Shown here: piece by piece, positions 56,429-64,000 of the stretch | How positions within the stretch are numbered: position 1 is the stretch's first letter | Layout: each line of letters begins with the position of its first letter | Source: Sphingobium sp. V4 | GTDB taxonomy: Bacteria; Pseudomonadota; Alphaproteobacteria; Sphingomonadales; Sphingomonadaceae | NCBI RefSeq assembly: GCF_029590555.1 | Contig: NZ_CP081001.1 | Location: 3,145,748-3,209,747 of the forward strand | Length of the DNA: 64,000 nucleotides | Reading direction: 5' to 3' | Notes under the pieces: generated by a model | What the model saw: the letters and a program-made list of their open reading frames with translations, nothing else | The model's database searches: none | Told to the model about the DNA's origin: nothing | Program-made: the position numbers and the translations under genes

Positions 56429-56535
56429 GAGCCTGCGCTTCCTTTCCCGTATGGCGAAGCCCCGGACGCTGCCTGCAAGCGGCTTGCCGCTGGCCTGCGG
56501 AGCGGGTAAATCCCGCGCGGGAAGGGAGGCTCGGA

Positions 56536-56715
56536 ATGAAGGTGATGCGTTACGCGCTGACGGCCCTGCTTTGCTACGCCGCCTTCTGGGGCGCCGCGCA
56601 TGTCGGCATGTTGCCGCTGCTGCGTACTGATCCCATGGTCGATGCCTCGCCGCAGGCGATGCCCGGAGCGGAAGCGGCCCGACAGGTGCGCCGTTACCTG
56701 CCCGTCATTCGCTGA
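56536..56715 (+). CDS. Small exported or membrane protein, 59 residues
   Basis: The frame reads MKVMRYALTALLCYAAFWGA, with a basic start and one hydrophobic stretch (about 6-23). The rest is AHVGMLPLLRTDPMVDASPQ and a basic end RQVRRYLPVIR. GGGAGG lies ten bases before the ATG. It follows exbD by about 100 bases and ends three bases before the convergent DsrE gene. It could be a small membrane subunit working with the ExbD protein, but this is only positional. Confidence 0.55.
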   Translation: MKVMRYALTALLCYAAFWGAAHVGMLPLLRTDPMVDASPQAMPGAEAARQVRRYLPVIR

Positions 56716-56718
56716 TTT

Positions 56719-57084
56719 TCAGGCGAAGAGCAGGCGCGCCGCCTCATCCGACTGCTGAAGGAAGCTGACCGGGCCGCCAATCTCCACGCCATGCGGCAAA
56801 TCATCGGCCACCAGGCCGGCCAGCGCCAGGCCGCTCTGGCAGGCCGTGATCGTCACGCCAAGGCCGATCGCTTCCTCCACCAGCGCGGCCAGGGCCGGCA
56901 GCCCCGCCGCCTGATGCGCGGCATCGCGCGGGGCGGCGATGGGCGTCCGCAGCAGCGCTACGGCATCGAGTTGAAGGAAAAGAGCCGATTCTCCTCCCAG
57001 CGCCGCCTGTGCAGCCGCCAGCACCAGTGCCCCGCGCAGCCGCTCCGCCTCCGCCGTCGCGACGACGATCCTCAGGGGACGCAT
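56719..57084 (-). CDS. DsrE-family protein
   Basis: The 121-residue protein has the DsrE/Rossmann-like pattern RIVVATAEAERLRGALVLAA at the start and the conserved Cys in GVTITACQSGLALAGLV (Cys82). DsrE-type proteins are sulfur carriers in relay systems. Its start overlaps the end of the ThiF/MoeB gene by 13 bases, so the two are coupled, and the pair may transfer sulfur together. It is the last gene of the minus-strand unit from ubiE. Confidence 0.8.
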   Translation of the reverse strand: MRPLRIVVATAEAERLRGALVLAAAQAALGGESALFLQLDAVALLRTPIAAPRDAAHQAAGLPALAALVEEAIGLGVTITACQSGLALAGLVADDLPHGVEIGGPVSFLQQSDEAARLLFA

Positions 57085-57839
57085 AGTTCCACGGCGCAGC
57101 CGGAGCAGGCGGGGTCTTTCGCGACATCGAGCGTGCGGAAACGCATGGAGAGGAGATCGGCGATCAACAGTTTGCCCGCCATGTCGGTGCCGAACGGCAC
57201 CAGCGCGCGGATCACCTCCAGCGCGGCAAGGCTGCCGATCGCGCCGGTCAGCGCCCCGATCACGCCGGTTTCCGCGCAATTGCGCTCCGCCGCGTCCTCC
57301 GGCGCGCCGACCAGGCAGCGATAGCAGGGCTTGTCGCCTTCCCAGCCGCGATAGGTGGCGAGTTGCCCCTCGAACGGGCCGACCGCCGCCGACACGAGCG
57401 GAATCCGCAGCCGTTGCGCCGCGTCGGCGACGGCAAGCCGGGTGTCGAAATTGTCGCAGCCGTCCAGCACGACATCCGCCTCGCGCAGGATCAGGTCGGC
57501 ATTGCCGGCGTCGATCCGGGTGTTGATCGGGATGAGCTTCACGTCGGGATTGATCCGCGCTACCGCCGTCATCGCCGCCTCCGCCTTGGGCGCGCCGACA
57601 TCGGCCGTGCCGAAGAGGACCTGGCGTTGCAGATTGGACAGCGCCACCGCGTCATGATCGATCACGCGGATGGTGCCCACGCCCGCCGCGGCCAGATACA
57701 GGATTGCCGGGCTGCCGATGCCGCCAGCCCCGATCACGGCGACATCGGCGCCGAGCAGCCGGGCCTGGCCCGCGCCGCCAATCTCCTTGAGGATGATGTG
57801 GCGGGCATAGCGTTCCAGCTGATCGTCCCTCAGGATCAT
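57072..57839 (-). CDS. E1-like adenylyltransferase of the ThiF/MoeB/HesA family
   Basis: The 255-residue enzyme activates a ubiquitin-like sulfur-carrier C-terminus with ATP. It has GAGGIGSPAILYLAAAG (37-43 core), IDHDAVALSNLQRQVLFG, the active-site Cys188 in RNCAETGVIGALTGAIG and the zinc pairs CYRC (172, 175) and CSGC (245, 248). There is no rhodanese domain, so it resembles MoeB or ThiF rather than MoeZ. A carrier (MoaD or ThiS) is not adjacent, but DsrE is. Its ATG overlaps the preceding stop as ATGA. Confidence 0.9.
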   Translation of the reverse strand: MILRDDQLERYARHIILKEIGGAGQARLLGADVAVIGAGGIGSPAILYLAAAGVGTIRVIDHDAVALSNLQRQVLFGTADVGAPKAEAAMTAVARINPDVKLIPINTRIDAGNADLILREADVVLDGCDNFDTRLAVADAAQRLRIPLVSAAVGPFEGQLATYRGWEGDKPCYRCLVGAPEDAAERNCAETGVIGALTGAIGSLAALEVIRALVPFGTDMAGKLLIADLLSMRFRTLDVAKDPACSGCAVELCVP

Positions 57840-58318
57840 GGCGCGTCGGACCACAGGAAGCGGACCTGTGAGCGCTTCCACACAGGTGTCGCAGGGCTGA
57901 TGTCGCCCGACGTGCTGCGGACGCTGCCAAGGGGCCGACCGTCCGCCATGACGCGTTCCACCACGGCACTGCTCCGGCTGGGGCGGAAAGAATGACTTAG
58001 CGTGCCGAGGATGCGGCGGCTGACGAACTGTTCCACGTCCGGGCAATTGGCGTTGACCGGGGCGATCTTCAACGGCTTGCCCTCGGGCGACAGCAGGAAC
58101 AGCATGTCGATCTCCAGCAGCCAGGAGCCTTCATGATTGACGGCGCCGCTGCATTCGCCATGGCGATAGAGGCGGGCGACCTCCTCCGACCAGCGCGGCG
58201 AAACCTTGCGGCCCAGCCAGCCTTCTATGACCGGGACGCTGCCCAGATCCTGGGGCATGGGCGGGGCGGCGGCCGCCACCGGCGCCGCAGCCAGCATCAG
58301 CGAAAGCAGCATCGTCAT
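57836..58318 (-). CDS. Secreted protein of unknown function
   Basis: The 160-residue product starts MTMLLSLMLAAAPVAAAAPP, a signal peptide. The mature domain has WSEEVARLYRHGECSGAVNH, then WLLEIDMLFLLSPEGKPLKI and a second Cys in NANCPDVEQFVSRRIL, so a disulfide is likely. No family is recognised. It starts four bases after the dut stop and overlaps the ThiF/MoeB start by four, in a tightly coupled operon. Confidence 0.75.
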   Translation of the reverse strand: MTMLLSLMLAAAPVAAAAPPMPQDLGSVPVIEGWLGRKVSPRWSEEVARLYRHGECSGAVNHEGSWLLEIDMLFLLSPEGKPLKIAPVNANCPDVEQFVSRRILGTLSHSFRPSRSSAVVERVMADGRPLGSVRSTSGDISPATPVWKRSQVRFLWSDAP

Positions 58319-58322
58319 CGCA

Positions 58323-58778
58323 TCACACTCCTGTGGAACCAAAGCCCCCCTGTCCGCGGGCGGTATCGTCGAGACTATCGACTTCCGCGAAGCTGGCAAG
58401 CTGCACCGGCGCGACGACCAGCTGGGCGATGCGGTCGCCCCGCGCGATACCGAAGGGCAGGTCACCCAGATTGATGAGGATGATCTTCAATTCGCCACGA
58501 TAGTCGGCGTCGATCGTGCCGGGCGTGTTGGGCAGGCTGATGCCATGTTTCAGCGCCAGGCCGGAGCGGGGGCGTACTTGCACCTCATAGCCTTCGGGGA
58601 TCGCCATCGCGAATCCGGTCGCCACCGCATGGCGGCCGCCCGGTTCCAGCACCAGTTCCTCGGCCGCCACCACGTCCATGCCGGCGGCGTGCGCGGTGGC
58701 ATAGGCGGGGACGGGCAGTCCTTCGCCATGAGGCAGGCGCTTGAGCTTTATTTCAATCGGCGAGAGCGGAGAGGGCAT
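58323..58778 (-). CDS. dut: dUTP diphosphatase
   Basis: Dut removes dUTP from the nucleotide pool. The 151-residue trimeric enzyme shows [20 protein letters not shown], the catalytic Asp in [27 protein letters not shown] and the C-terminal P-loop-like [10 protein letters not shown]. All five motifs are present. It overlaps the end of coaBC by 26 bases. Confidence 0.97.
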   Translation of the reverse strand: MPSPLSPIEIKLKRLPHGEGLPVPAYATAHAAGMDVVAAEELVLEPGGRHAVATGFAMAIPEGYEVQVRPRSGLALKHGISLPNTPGTIDADYRGELKIILINLGDLPFGIARGDRIAQLVVAPVQLASFAEVDSLDDTARGQGGFGSTGV

Positions 58779-60027
58779 GGGCGACCTTCGCGATGAGTTT
58801 CGTGGCGACCTCGCCCTTTGGCAGGACGGGCCATGTTTCGATGCCAGCGGCGGTGACGATCTGCACGGCGTTGGCGTCGCCGCCCATCACGTCGCCGGAC
58901 ACGTCGTTGGCGACGATCCAGTCCGCGCCCTTCTTCGCCAGCTTCGCCCGGGCATGGTCGGCGATCTTCTGCGTCTCGGCGGCGAAGCCGACCAGCAAGG
59001 CGGGGCGCTGCGCATGATGGCCCAGCGTCGCGAGGATGTCTGGATTTTCGACGAGGGCGAGCGGTGCGGGCTGGCCGGAGCCGTCCTTCTTGAGCTTCTG
59101 GTCGGCGGCGTCGGCGGTGCGCCAGTCGGCGACGGCGGCGACCATGATCGCGGCGTCGGCGGGCAACGCTGCCTCGACGGCGGCGAGCATCTGCCGCGCG
59201 GTTTCCACATCCACCCGGTCGACGCCTGTGGGGGTCGCCAGATGCACCGGCCCGGCCACCAGCGTCACCCGCGCGCCGGCTCTTGCGGCAGCGGCGGCGA
59301 TGGCGAAGCCCTGCTTGCCCGACGAGCGATTGGCGATGTAGCGCACCGGGTCGATCGGTTCATGCGTCGGCCCGGCGGTGATAAGGATATGCTTGCCCGC
59401 CAAAGTCCCGTTCGGATCGCGCGGATCGGCAACCAACCGCGCATCGCTGGCAAAGTCGGGCTGGTCCGCCAGCGGATCGACGCTGCGCGGCATCGCCAGC
59501 AGGCGTTCGATCTCCGCCGCGATTGCCTCCGGTTCAGGCAGCCGCCCCTTGCCATATTCGCCGCACGCCATTTCGCCGTCGTCAGGCGTCATGACGTGGA
59601 CGCCATCGGCATGGAGCCGCTCCAGATTGCGCTGCGTCGCCTTGTGATGCCACATCCGCACGTTCATCGCGGGCACCGCCAGCACCGGCTTGTCGGTGGC
59701 GAGCAGCAGGGTCGTGGCCAGGTCGTCGGCGATGCCGTTCGCCATCTTTGCGAGGATATTGGCGGTCGCGGGCGCGACGACGACCAGATCGGCCTGGCGC
59801 GACAGCTGGATATGGCCGATCTCCCGCTCGGCCTTGAGGTCGAACAGGTCATCAAAGACCTGATCCTCCGTCAGCACGCCAAGGCTGAGCGGCGTCACGA
59901 ACTGCTTTGCGCTTTCCGTCAGCACCGCCCGCACCGCGACACCGTGCTTGCGCAGCAGGCGCACCAGTTCAAGCGCCTTATAAGCCGCAATGCCGCCGGA
60001 GATGATAAGAAGGACGCGCTGGGTCAT
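58753..60027 (-). CDS. coaBC: Bifunctional phosphopantothenoylcysteine decarboxylase/phosphopantothenate--cysteine ligase
   Basis: CoaBC makes 4'-phosphopantetheine for CoA. The 424-residue protein has the CoaC flavoprotein half with [48 protein letters not shown] and [14 protein letters not shown]. The CoaB half contains [20 protein letters not shown] directly followed by SGKQGFA. Both are complete. The ATG overlaps the ubiB stop (ATGA). Confidence 0.97.
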   Translation of the reverse strand: MTQRVLLIISGGIAAYKALELVRLLRKHGVAVRAVLTESAKQFVTPLSLGVLTEDQVFDDLFDLKAEREIGHIQLSRQADLVVVAPATANILAKMANGIADDLATTLLLATDKPVLAVPAMNVRMWHHKATQRNLERLHADGVHVMTPDDGEMACGEYGKGRLPEPEAIAAEIERLLAMPRSVDPLADQPDFASDARLVADPRDPNGTLAGKHILITAGPTHEPIDPVRYIANRSSGKQGFAIAAAAARAGARVTLVAGPVHLATPTGVDRVDVETARQMLAAVEAALPADAAIMVAAVADWRTADAADQKLKKDGSGQPAPLALVENPDILATLGHHAQRPALLVGFAAETQKIADHARAKLAKKGADWIVANDVSGDVMGGDANAVQIVTAAGIETWPVLPKGEVATKLIAKVAHALSALAD

Positions 60028-61565
60028 AGCTGCAGATGTAGGACCGCAGCGCCCAGCACACCAGCCGCCGCCGCCATCACCGCCACGGCTGCATAGCGCC
60101 AGCCGCCGCCGACGCGGATCAGTTTTACTTCGGTCAGCGGGGGCGGGGGCGGGGCGCCGCCCTTTTCGGGGAAGGCGTCCTCGATCCGCTTCACCAGGCC
60201 CGGAAGCCGCTGGAGCGTGCGCCAGTTTTCGATCAGCGTATCGGCGGCCTTCGCCTCCGGCCCCAGTTCGTCGCGCAGCCACGACTTCACGTAGGGACCG
60301 CTCGTCTCCCACAGGTTGATGTCGGGGTCGAGCGCGGTCGCGACGCCCTCGACCATCACCATCGTCTTTTGCAGCAGCAGCAGGTGCGGCTGGGTCTGCA
60401 TGTCGAAGTCGCGGGTGATGGCGAACAGGCCGTCCAGCATCCCCCCGACCGACAATTCGCGGACCGGCTTGCCGCGCATCGGTTCACCCACTGCGCGCAG
60501 GGCGGTGGCGAACTCGGCGACATTATGATGGGCGGGCACATATTGCGCCTCGAAATGGATTTCCGCGACGCGCTTGTAGTTGCCGGTGATGAGACCATAG
60601 AGAATCTCGGCCAGCCACATGCGGGCGCGCCGGTCGATCCGGCCCATGATGCCGAAGTCGATCGCGACGATGTCGCCGTCGGCGGTCACGAACAGGTTTC
60701 CCTGATGCATGTCGGCGTGGAAGAAGCCCTCGGCAATGGCCTGCCGCAGGAAGGCGTTGACGAGGCGCGCGGCCAGTTCCTTGACGTCATGGCCCGCCGC
60801 GATCAGTGCATCGCGATCGGAAATCTTGATGCCGTCGATCCACTCCATCGTCATGACCTTGCCGGTCGTGCGGTCCCAGTCGATGGCGGGGATGCGATAG
60901 CCGGGCATCGCCTCCATGGCTTCGCTGAGTTCGGAGGCGGAGGCTGCCTCGCGTCGCAGGTCCAGTTCGCGCGCGGTCCATCGCTTCATGTTGGCGATGA
61001 CCAGGCGCGGGCGCAGGCGGGCGATCTCGCCGCCAAGCTGCTCGACATGGGCGGCCGCCCATTCATAGGTCTGGATGTCGCGGTTGAACTGGTCGATTAC
61101 GCCGGGCCGGATCACCTTGACCGCCACGTCGCGCCCGTCGGTGGTAAGTGCGCGATGCACCTGCGCGATCGATGCGGCGCCGACCGGCACTTCGTCGAAG
61201 CGGCTGTAGAGCGCTTCGAGCGGCCGGCCGAAGCTGGTCTCGATCTGCGCCCTGATCGTGTCGAACGGGACCGGGGGGAGGGCGTCCTGCAAGCGCAACA
61301 GATCGTTGGCGGCATGATCGCCGACCAGGTCGGGCCGGGTCGCCAGCGTCTGGCCCAGCTTGATCGCCGCCGGGCCGATCGACTGGAAGGCGTCGGCATA
61401 GCGCGGTTGCCTGGGCACGCGTGCGCCGAAACGGGCGATGCGGACCAGCCGGCGGACCGGGCCGGGCGTCAGCGGATCGCGCTCGATCCCGCGCAAGGCG
61501 CCGTGCCGTGCCAGTGTGCGCCCCCATTTCAGGAGGCGGAAGATATGGGTGATATGGGCGGTCAT
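60024..61565 (-). CDS. ubiB: Ubiquinone-biosynthesis protein UbiB (ABC1/ADCK family)
   Basis: UbiB is a membrane-bound atypical kinase/ATPase needed for ubiquinone synthesis. The 513-residue protein has the KxGQ region AIKLGQTLATRPDLV, a VAVKVIRPGV strand, HADMHQGNLFVT and DFGIMGRID. One hydrophobic segment, AAVAVMAAAAGVLGAAVL, lies at the C-terminus. ubiE precedes it by seven bases and coaBC overlaps its end by four. Confidence 0.96.
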   Translation of the reverse strand: MTAHITHIFRLLKWGRTLARHGALRGIERDPLTPGPVRRLVRIARFGARVPRQPRYADAFQSIGPAAIKLGQTLATRPDLVGDHAANDLLRLQDALPPVPFDTIRAQIETSFGRPLEALYSRFDEVPVGAASIAQVHRALTTDGRDVAVKVIRPGVIDQFNRDIQTYEWAAAHVEQLGGEIARLRPRLVIANMKRWTARELDLRREAASASELSEAMEAMPGYRIPAIDWDRTTGKVMTMEWIDGIKISDRDALIAAGHDVKELAARLVNAFLRQAIAEGFFHADMHQGNLFVTADGDIVAIDFGIMGRIDRRARMWLAEILYGLITGNYKRVAEIHFEAQYVPAHHNVAEFATALRAVGEPMRGKPVRELSVGGMLDGLFAITRDFDMQTQPHLLLLQKTMVMVEGVATALDPDINLWETSGPYVKSWLRDELGPEAKAADTLIENWRTLQRLPGLVKRIEDAFPEKGGAPPPPPLTEVKLIRVGGGWRYAAVAVMAAAAGVLGAAVLHLQL

Positions 61566-61572
61566 GCCGGCG

Positions 61573-62304
61573 TCAGATCTTCCAGCCCGAATGGATCGCC
61601 ACCAGCCCGCCCAGGATCGGTTCGACCTTCGTGTTCACGAAGCCTGCCTCGCGGATCATGGTTTCGAATTTCGGCATGGGGGGGAAGCGGCGGATCGATT
61701 CGATCAGGTAGCGATAACTGTCCGCGTCATTGGCGAACAGCTTGCCAAGCTGCGGCACCAGCTTGTGCGAATAGACGTCATAGACGTCCGAAAAGCCCGG
61801 CCAGGTGGTGGTGGAGAATTCCAGGCAGAAGAAGCGCCCGCCGAACTTCAATACGCGATGGGCCTCGCGCAGCGCCTCGTCGATATGGGTGACGTTGCGG
61901 ATGCCGAAAGCAATCGTATAGGCGTCGAATTCGCGGTCGCCGAAGGTCAGTTGTTCGGCATTCTGCTCCGACCAGATCAGCCCCTCATACCCTTTCTTCT
62001 GTGCCCGCTCGACGCCCACGGCCAGCATCTCGGGATTGATGTCCGAAACCGTGACATGCGCGCCAAGCCTGTGCATCCGGAACGCGATATCGCCCGTGCC
62101 GCCCGCCATGTCGAGAATCTGTTCCCCGGCGCGCGGCTTCACGCGCCGCACGAACTGGTCCTTCCACAGCCTATGCGCGCCGCCCGACATGGCGTCGTTC
62201 ATCAGGTCATATTTTGCCGCGACATTGGAGAAGACCGCGCGGACCATGCCCGCCTTTTCGGCGGCATCGACGTCGCGATAGCCGAAGGATGCTGTTTCGC
62301 TCAT
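61573..62304 (-). CDS. ubiE: Demethylmenaquinone/ubiquinone methyltransferase UbiE
   Basis: UbiE methylates the C2 position of ubiquinone precursors with SAM. The 243-residue protein begins MSETASFGYRDVDAAEKAGM and shows YDLMNDAMSGGAHRLWKDQF, the SAM-binding ILDMAGGTGDIAFRMH and AFGIRNVTHIDEALREAHRV. The ATG gives the usual start; the gene is divergent from mutM, with 82 bases between starts. It is the first gene of a seven-gene minus-strand unit. Confidence 0.97.
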   Translation of the reverse strand: MSETASFGYRDVDAAEKAGMVRAVFSNVAAKYDLMNDAMSGGAHRLWKDQFVRRVKPRAGEQILDMAGGTGDIAFRMHRLGAHVTVSDINPEMLAVGVERAQKKGYEGLIWSEQNAEQLTFGDREFDAYTIAFGIRNVTHIDEALREAHRVLKFGGRFFCLEFSTTTWPGFSDVYDVYSHKLVPQLGKLFANDADSYRYLIESIRRFPPMPKFETMIREAGFVNTKVEPILGGLVAIHSGWKI

Positions 62305-62386
62305 GATGAAGCCCTCTAGACAGAGATGCGGCGCTGTTCCAGCCAAGAAGCTGGTTATTCTGCCTGACCTTTCCTAGATGCCGTTC

Positions 62387-63214
62387 ATGCCAGAACTTCC
62401 CGAAGTCGAAACCACCGTCGCGGGCCTGCGTTCCGTCCTTCAGGGGAGCATTCTGACGCGGGTGGAGCCGCGTCGCGCCGACCTGCGCTTTCCCATCCCG
62501 GTCGACCTGCGCCAGCGGCTGACCGGTGCGACTGTCACGGGCCTGTCGCGCCGCGCCAAATATGGCCTCATCGAAACCGATCGCGGCGACATGATGATCT
62601 TCCATCTCGGCATGTCGGGACGCTGGCGGATCGACCCGGCGGAGATCGGCGCGCACGACCATCTGCTGCTGGAGACGGCGCCGAGGGAGTCAGGGCAGGG
62701 CCATCTTCTCTCGCTCAACGACCCGCGCCGATTCGGGTCGCTCGATCTCGTCCGGTCCGATGCGTGGCGGGCCTATGCCCCCTTCACCCGCATGGGACCG
62801 GAACCGCTCGGCCCGGATTTCGACGCCGTTCGGCTCGCCGCCGCGCTCCGGGGCAAGGCGACGTCGATCAAGGCCGCGCTGCTGGACCAGCGGATCGTGG
62901 CGGGGTTGGGCAATATCTATGTGTGCGAAGCGCTCAACATGGCGGGCATTGCCCCGACTCGACCCGCGGGCAAGATCAGCCGTCCGCGGCTGACGCTGCT
63001 GGTCGAGGCGATTCGCGATGTGTTGTCGGCCGCGATCGTCGCAGGCGGATCCACGCTGCGCGATTATGCGCGGCCCGATGGGGAACTGGGCTATTTTTCC
63101 AAACAATGGCGTGTTTACGGGCGCGAAGGCGAGCCGTGCCTTTGCGGTGGCACGGTCTTGCGGCGAGTCGATGGCGGCCGATCGACCTTCTTCTGCCCGA
63201 AATGCCAGAAATAG
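62387..63214 (+). CDS. mutM: Formamidopyrimidine-DNA glycosylase
   Basis: MutM removes 8-oxoguanine and ring-opened purines. The 275-residue protein starts MPELPEVETTVAGLRSVL, with the catalytic Pro2 after Met removal and Glu3. It has the helix-two-turn-helix region LDQRIVAGLGNIYVCEALNM and the C-terminal zinc finger CLCGGTVLRRVDGGRSTFFC ending in PKCQK. The ATG three codons upstream (62378) would bury the catalytic Pro, so 62387 is chosen. Confidence 0.97.
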   Translation: MPELPEVETTVAGLRSVLQGSILTRVEPRRADLRFPIPVDLRQRLTGATVTGLSRRAKYGLIETDRGDMMIFHLGMSGRWRIDPAEIGAHDHLLLETAPRESGQGHLLSLNDPRRFGSLDLVRSDAWRAYAPFTRMGPEPLGPDFDAVRLAAALRGKATSIKAALLDQRIVAGLGNIYVCEALNMAGIAPTRPAGKISRPRLTLLVEAIRDVLSAAIVAGGSTLRDYARPDGELGYFSKQWRVYGREGEPCLCGGTVLRRVDGGRSTFFCPKCQK

Positions 63215-63229
63215 CGCGGGTCCGGGCGG

Positions 63230-63258
63230 TTGACGCCTGCCGTGAACCCCTGTAAGGG
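63230..63258 (+). promoter_or_regulatory. Candidate sigma70-type promoter of rpsT
   Basis: TTGACG at 63230-63235 and TAAGGG at 63253-63258 are separated by 17 bases. They lie about 70 bases upstream of the rpsT ATG. The -10 is a poor match, so support is positional. Confidence 0.35.
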
Positions 63259-63330
63259 GCGCACCTTCACGAGGCAGGTCGGACCGTCGATTGGCCTCTT
63301 CCCGAGATTTGACGAGAACCGAGGAATAGA

Positions 63331-63594
63331 ATGGCCAATACGCCGCAAGCCAAGAAGCGCATCCGTCGCAACGAGCGTCGCGCCGCGATCAATGGCGCCC
63401 GCATCAGCCGGATCCGCACCCTGGTGAAGAAGGTGGAAGCCGCCATCACCGCCGGTGACAAGGACGCCGCCGCCACCGCGCTGCAGTCGGTCCAGCCCGA
63501 ACTGGCCCGCGGCGTCGCCCGCGGCGTGCTGCATAAGAACACCGCCGCGCGCAAGTTCGGCCGCCTGACCAAGGCCGTCAGCGCGATCGCCTGA
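63331..63594 (+). CDS. rpsT: 30S ribosomal protein S20
   Basis: The 87-residue basic protein begins [20 protein letters not shown] and ends [12 protein letters not shown], diagnostic of S20. In alphaproteobacteria rpsT commonly stands directly before dnaA, which supports the reading of the following region. A strong terminator lies 27 bases after the stop. Confidence 0.98.
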   Translation: MANTPQAKKRIRRNERRAAINGARISRIRTLVKKVEAAITAGDKDAAATALQSVQPELARGVARGVLHKNTAARKFGRLTKAVSAIA

Positions 63595-63621
63595 TCCCTC
63601 CAAGGGATTATCGGAATTGAG

Positions 63622-63653
63622 AGCCCGCCCCGGATCTCCGGGGCGGGCTTTTC
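63622..63653 (+). terminator. Intrinsic terminator of rpsT
   Basis: The arms 63622-63633 and 63638-63649 are perfectly complementary over 12 bp with a four-base loop, followed by TTTT. It isolates rpsT from the downstream gene. Confidence 0.9.
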
Positions 63654-63905
63654 ATCGTTCGTTCACATGCCAGTCACTTTTTGACATCCGCGCAATTCCT
63701 GCGATTCGACCCCCATGGCCAAAATCGCTCACGACTAAATATCTGAAAAATAAGTATTATTTTCCGATATTTGCTTTTCCGCGGATTCGCTGAGTCAACG
63801 GCTTTATTTCACTTTTTTGAACCGGGACGGCCTTGATCCGGCCAAGCGGGCCTGTCTATTTTGATCCTCCGGCCGCCACTCGAATCACATTCGGCGGCCG
63901 TCACA
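63654..63905. promoter_or_regulatory. Regulatory region in front of putative dnaA, with dyad and GANTC sites
   Basis: This 250-base stretch has no gene. It holds an AT-rich dyad (63737-63772: outer arms AAATATC/GATATTT, inner near-complement) and four GANTC sites at 63703, 63784, 63792 and 63882. A GC hairpin (63870-63877 with 63893-63900) follows. No exact TTATCCACA box was found; TTATTTCAC at 63804 is the closest. A GANTC cluster before dnaA is known from CcrM-bearing alphaproteobacteria. Whether the replication origin is here or after dnaA is not decided. Confidence 0.5.
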
Positions 63906-64000
63906 ATGTCAGATGATGCAAGATGCTCGGGGAAGCGTGTGCTTTCCCGAACAACCATGTTTGCGCCATATGATGCGGGGTCTGGGGGGACGACTTGGCA
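63906..64000 (+). CDS. Start of a gene cut by the window end, probably dnaA
   Basis: An open frame from ATG 63906 (or ATG 63957) runs to the window edge and reads MFAPYDAGSGGTTW after the second start. Too little is present to identify a domain. The ubiE/mutM/rpsT neighbourhood makes dnaA the likely gene. A 10-bp hairpin (63927-63936 with 63941-63950, one G-T pair) lies seven bases before ATG 63957. No clear ribosome-binding site is visible. Confidence 0.35.
   Translation, partial: MSDDARCSGKRVLSRTTMFAPYDAGSGGTTW

Noticed and set aside
63804..63812. TTATTTCAC as a DnaA box
   Set aside because: It differs from TTATCCACA at several positions, and no cluster of similar boxes surrounds it, so the origin cannot be placed here on this basis.
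1..64000. tRNA or rRNA genes
   Set aside because: No T-loop-like GGTTCGAATCC context with matching acceptor stem, and no rRNA-like stretch, was seen in the gaps between genes.
1..64000. CRISPR array or prophage
   Set aside because: No regularly spaced direct repeats, and no integrase, capsid or terminase-like genes; palindromic repeats here are few and of other types.

Overview
The window is a GC-rich, densely packed alphaproteobacterial chromosome segment, most likely from a sphingomonad (Sphingobium/Sphingomonas type). Three things point there. Gene neighbourhoods are alphaproteobacterial: tsaD-gpsA divergent from hemC-hemD, ubiE-ubiB-coaBC-dut beside mutM-rpsT at what looks like the approach to dnaA, and an RNase D-like gene before lptC-lptA. 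Two dispersed palindromic repeat families of the kind common in sphingomonads are present. GANTC (CcrM-type) sites cluster in front of the putative dnaA. The genus is inference; no rRNA or tRNA gene was seen.

Layout. 0-11.4 kb: the end of a PfkB-family kinase, a Wzx-like flippase, tsaD-gpsA, the haem genes hemC-hemD with a COG4223-type membrane protein, an alpha/beta hydrolase, gltX, nadE and prs. 11.4-16 kb: small enzymes (two VOC proteins, an inositol-monophosphatase-family hisN candidate) and a large AsmA protein. 16-21.3 kb: rpmI-rplT, then a LysE-family exporter and a 423-bp GIY-YIG cassette bounded by a perfect 31-bp inverted repeat, then pheS-pheT. 21.3-30 kb: mixed and partly accessory genes (secreted protein, aldose-1-epimerase-like protein, prfC, MFS transporter, SNase-like, PH-domain, HNH-like, NTF2-like and I78 inhibitor genes) and rnd. 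30-38 kb: aspS, ppk2, a soluble chemoreceptor, a GMC oxidoreductase, and an RNase D-like gene with lptC-lptA. 38-45 kb: a glycine-rich double cold-shock protein, a second soluble chemoreceptor, a DMT exporter, a DUF3667 protein and a prolyl oligopeptidase. 45-48 kb: the alpha operon rpsM-rpsK-rpoA-rplQ. 48-56 kb: glutamine cyclotransferase with ygfZ, a dihydroorotase-like gene, rarD, a lipoprotein, infC and thrS. 56-64 kb: an orphan exbD, then a seven-gene minus-strand unit (ubiE-ubiB-coaBC-dut-secreted protein-ThiF/MoeB-DsrE), mutM, rpsT and the regulatory DNA in front of what is probably dnaA.

Most of the window is core metabolism and translation. The classical thrS-infC-rpmI-rplT-pheS-pheT cluster is present as two halves about 32 kb apart. 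The most unusual element is the GIY-YIG cassette at 17361-17783: its nuclease gene carries a one-base deletion and its right repeat ends six bases before the pheS start codon. Other items worth a second look are apparent non-AUG starts (infC, rarD, an epimerase), a dihydroorotase-like protein with a substituted metal-binding histidine, an E1-like/DsrE pair at the end of a replication-proximal operon, and a dyad, GANTC sites and hairpins upstream of the putative dnaA.
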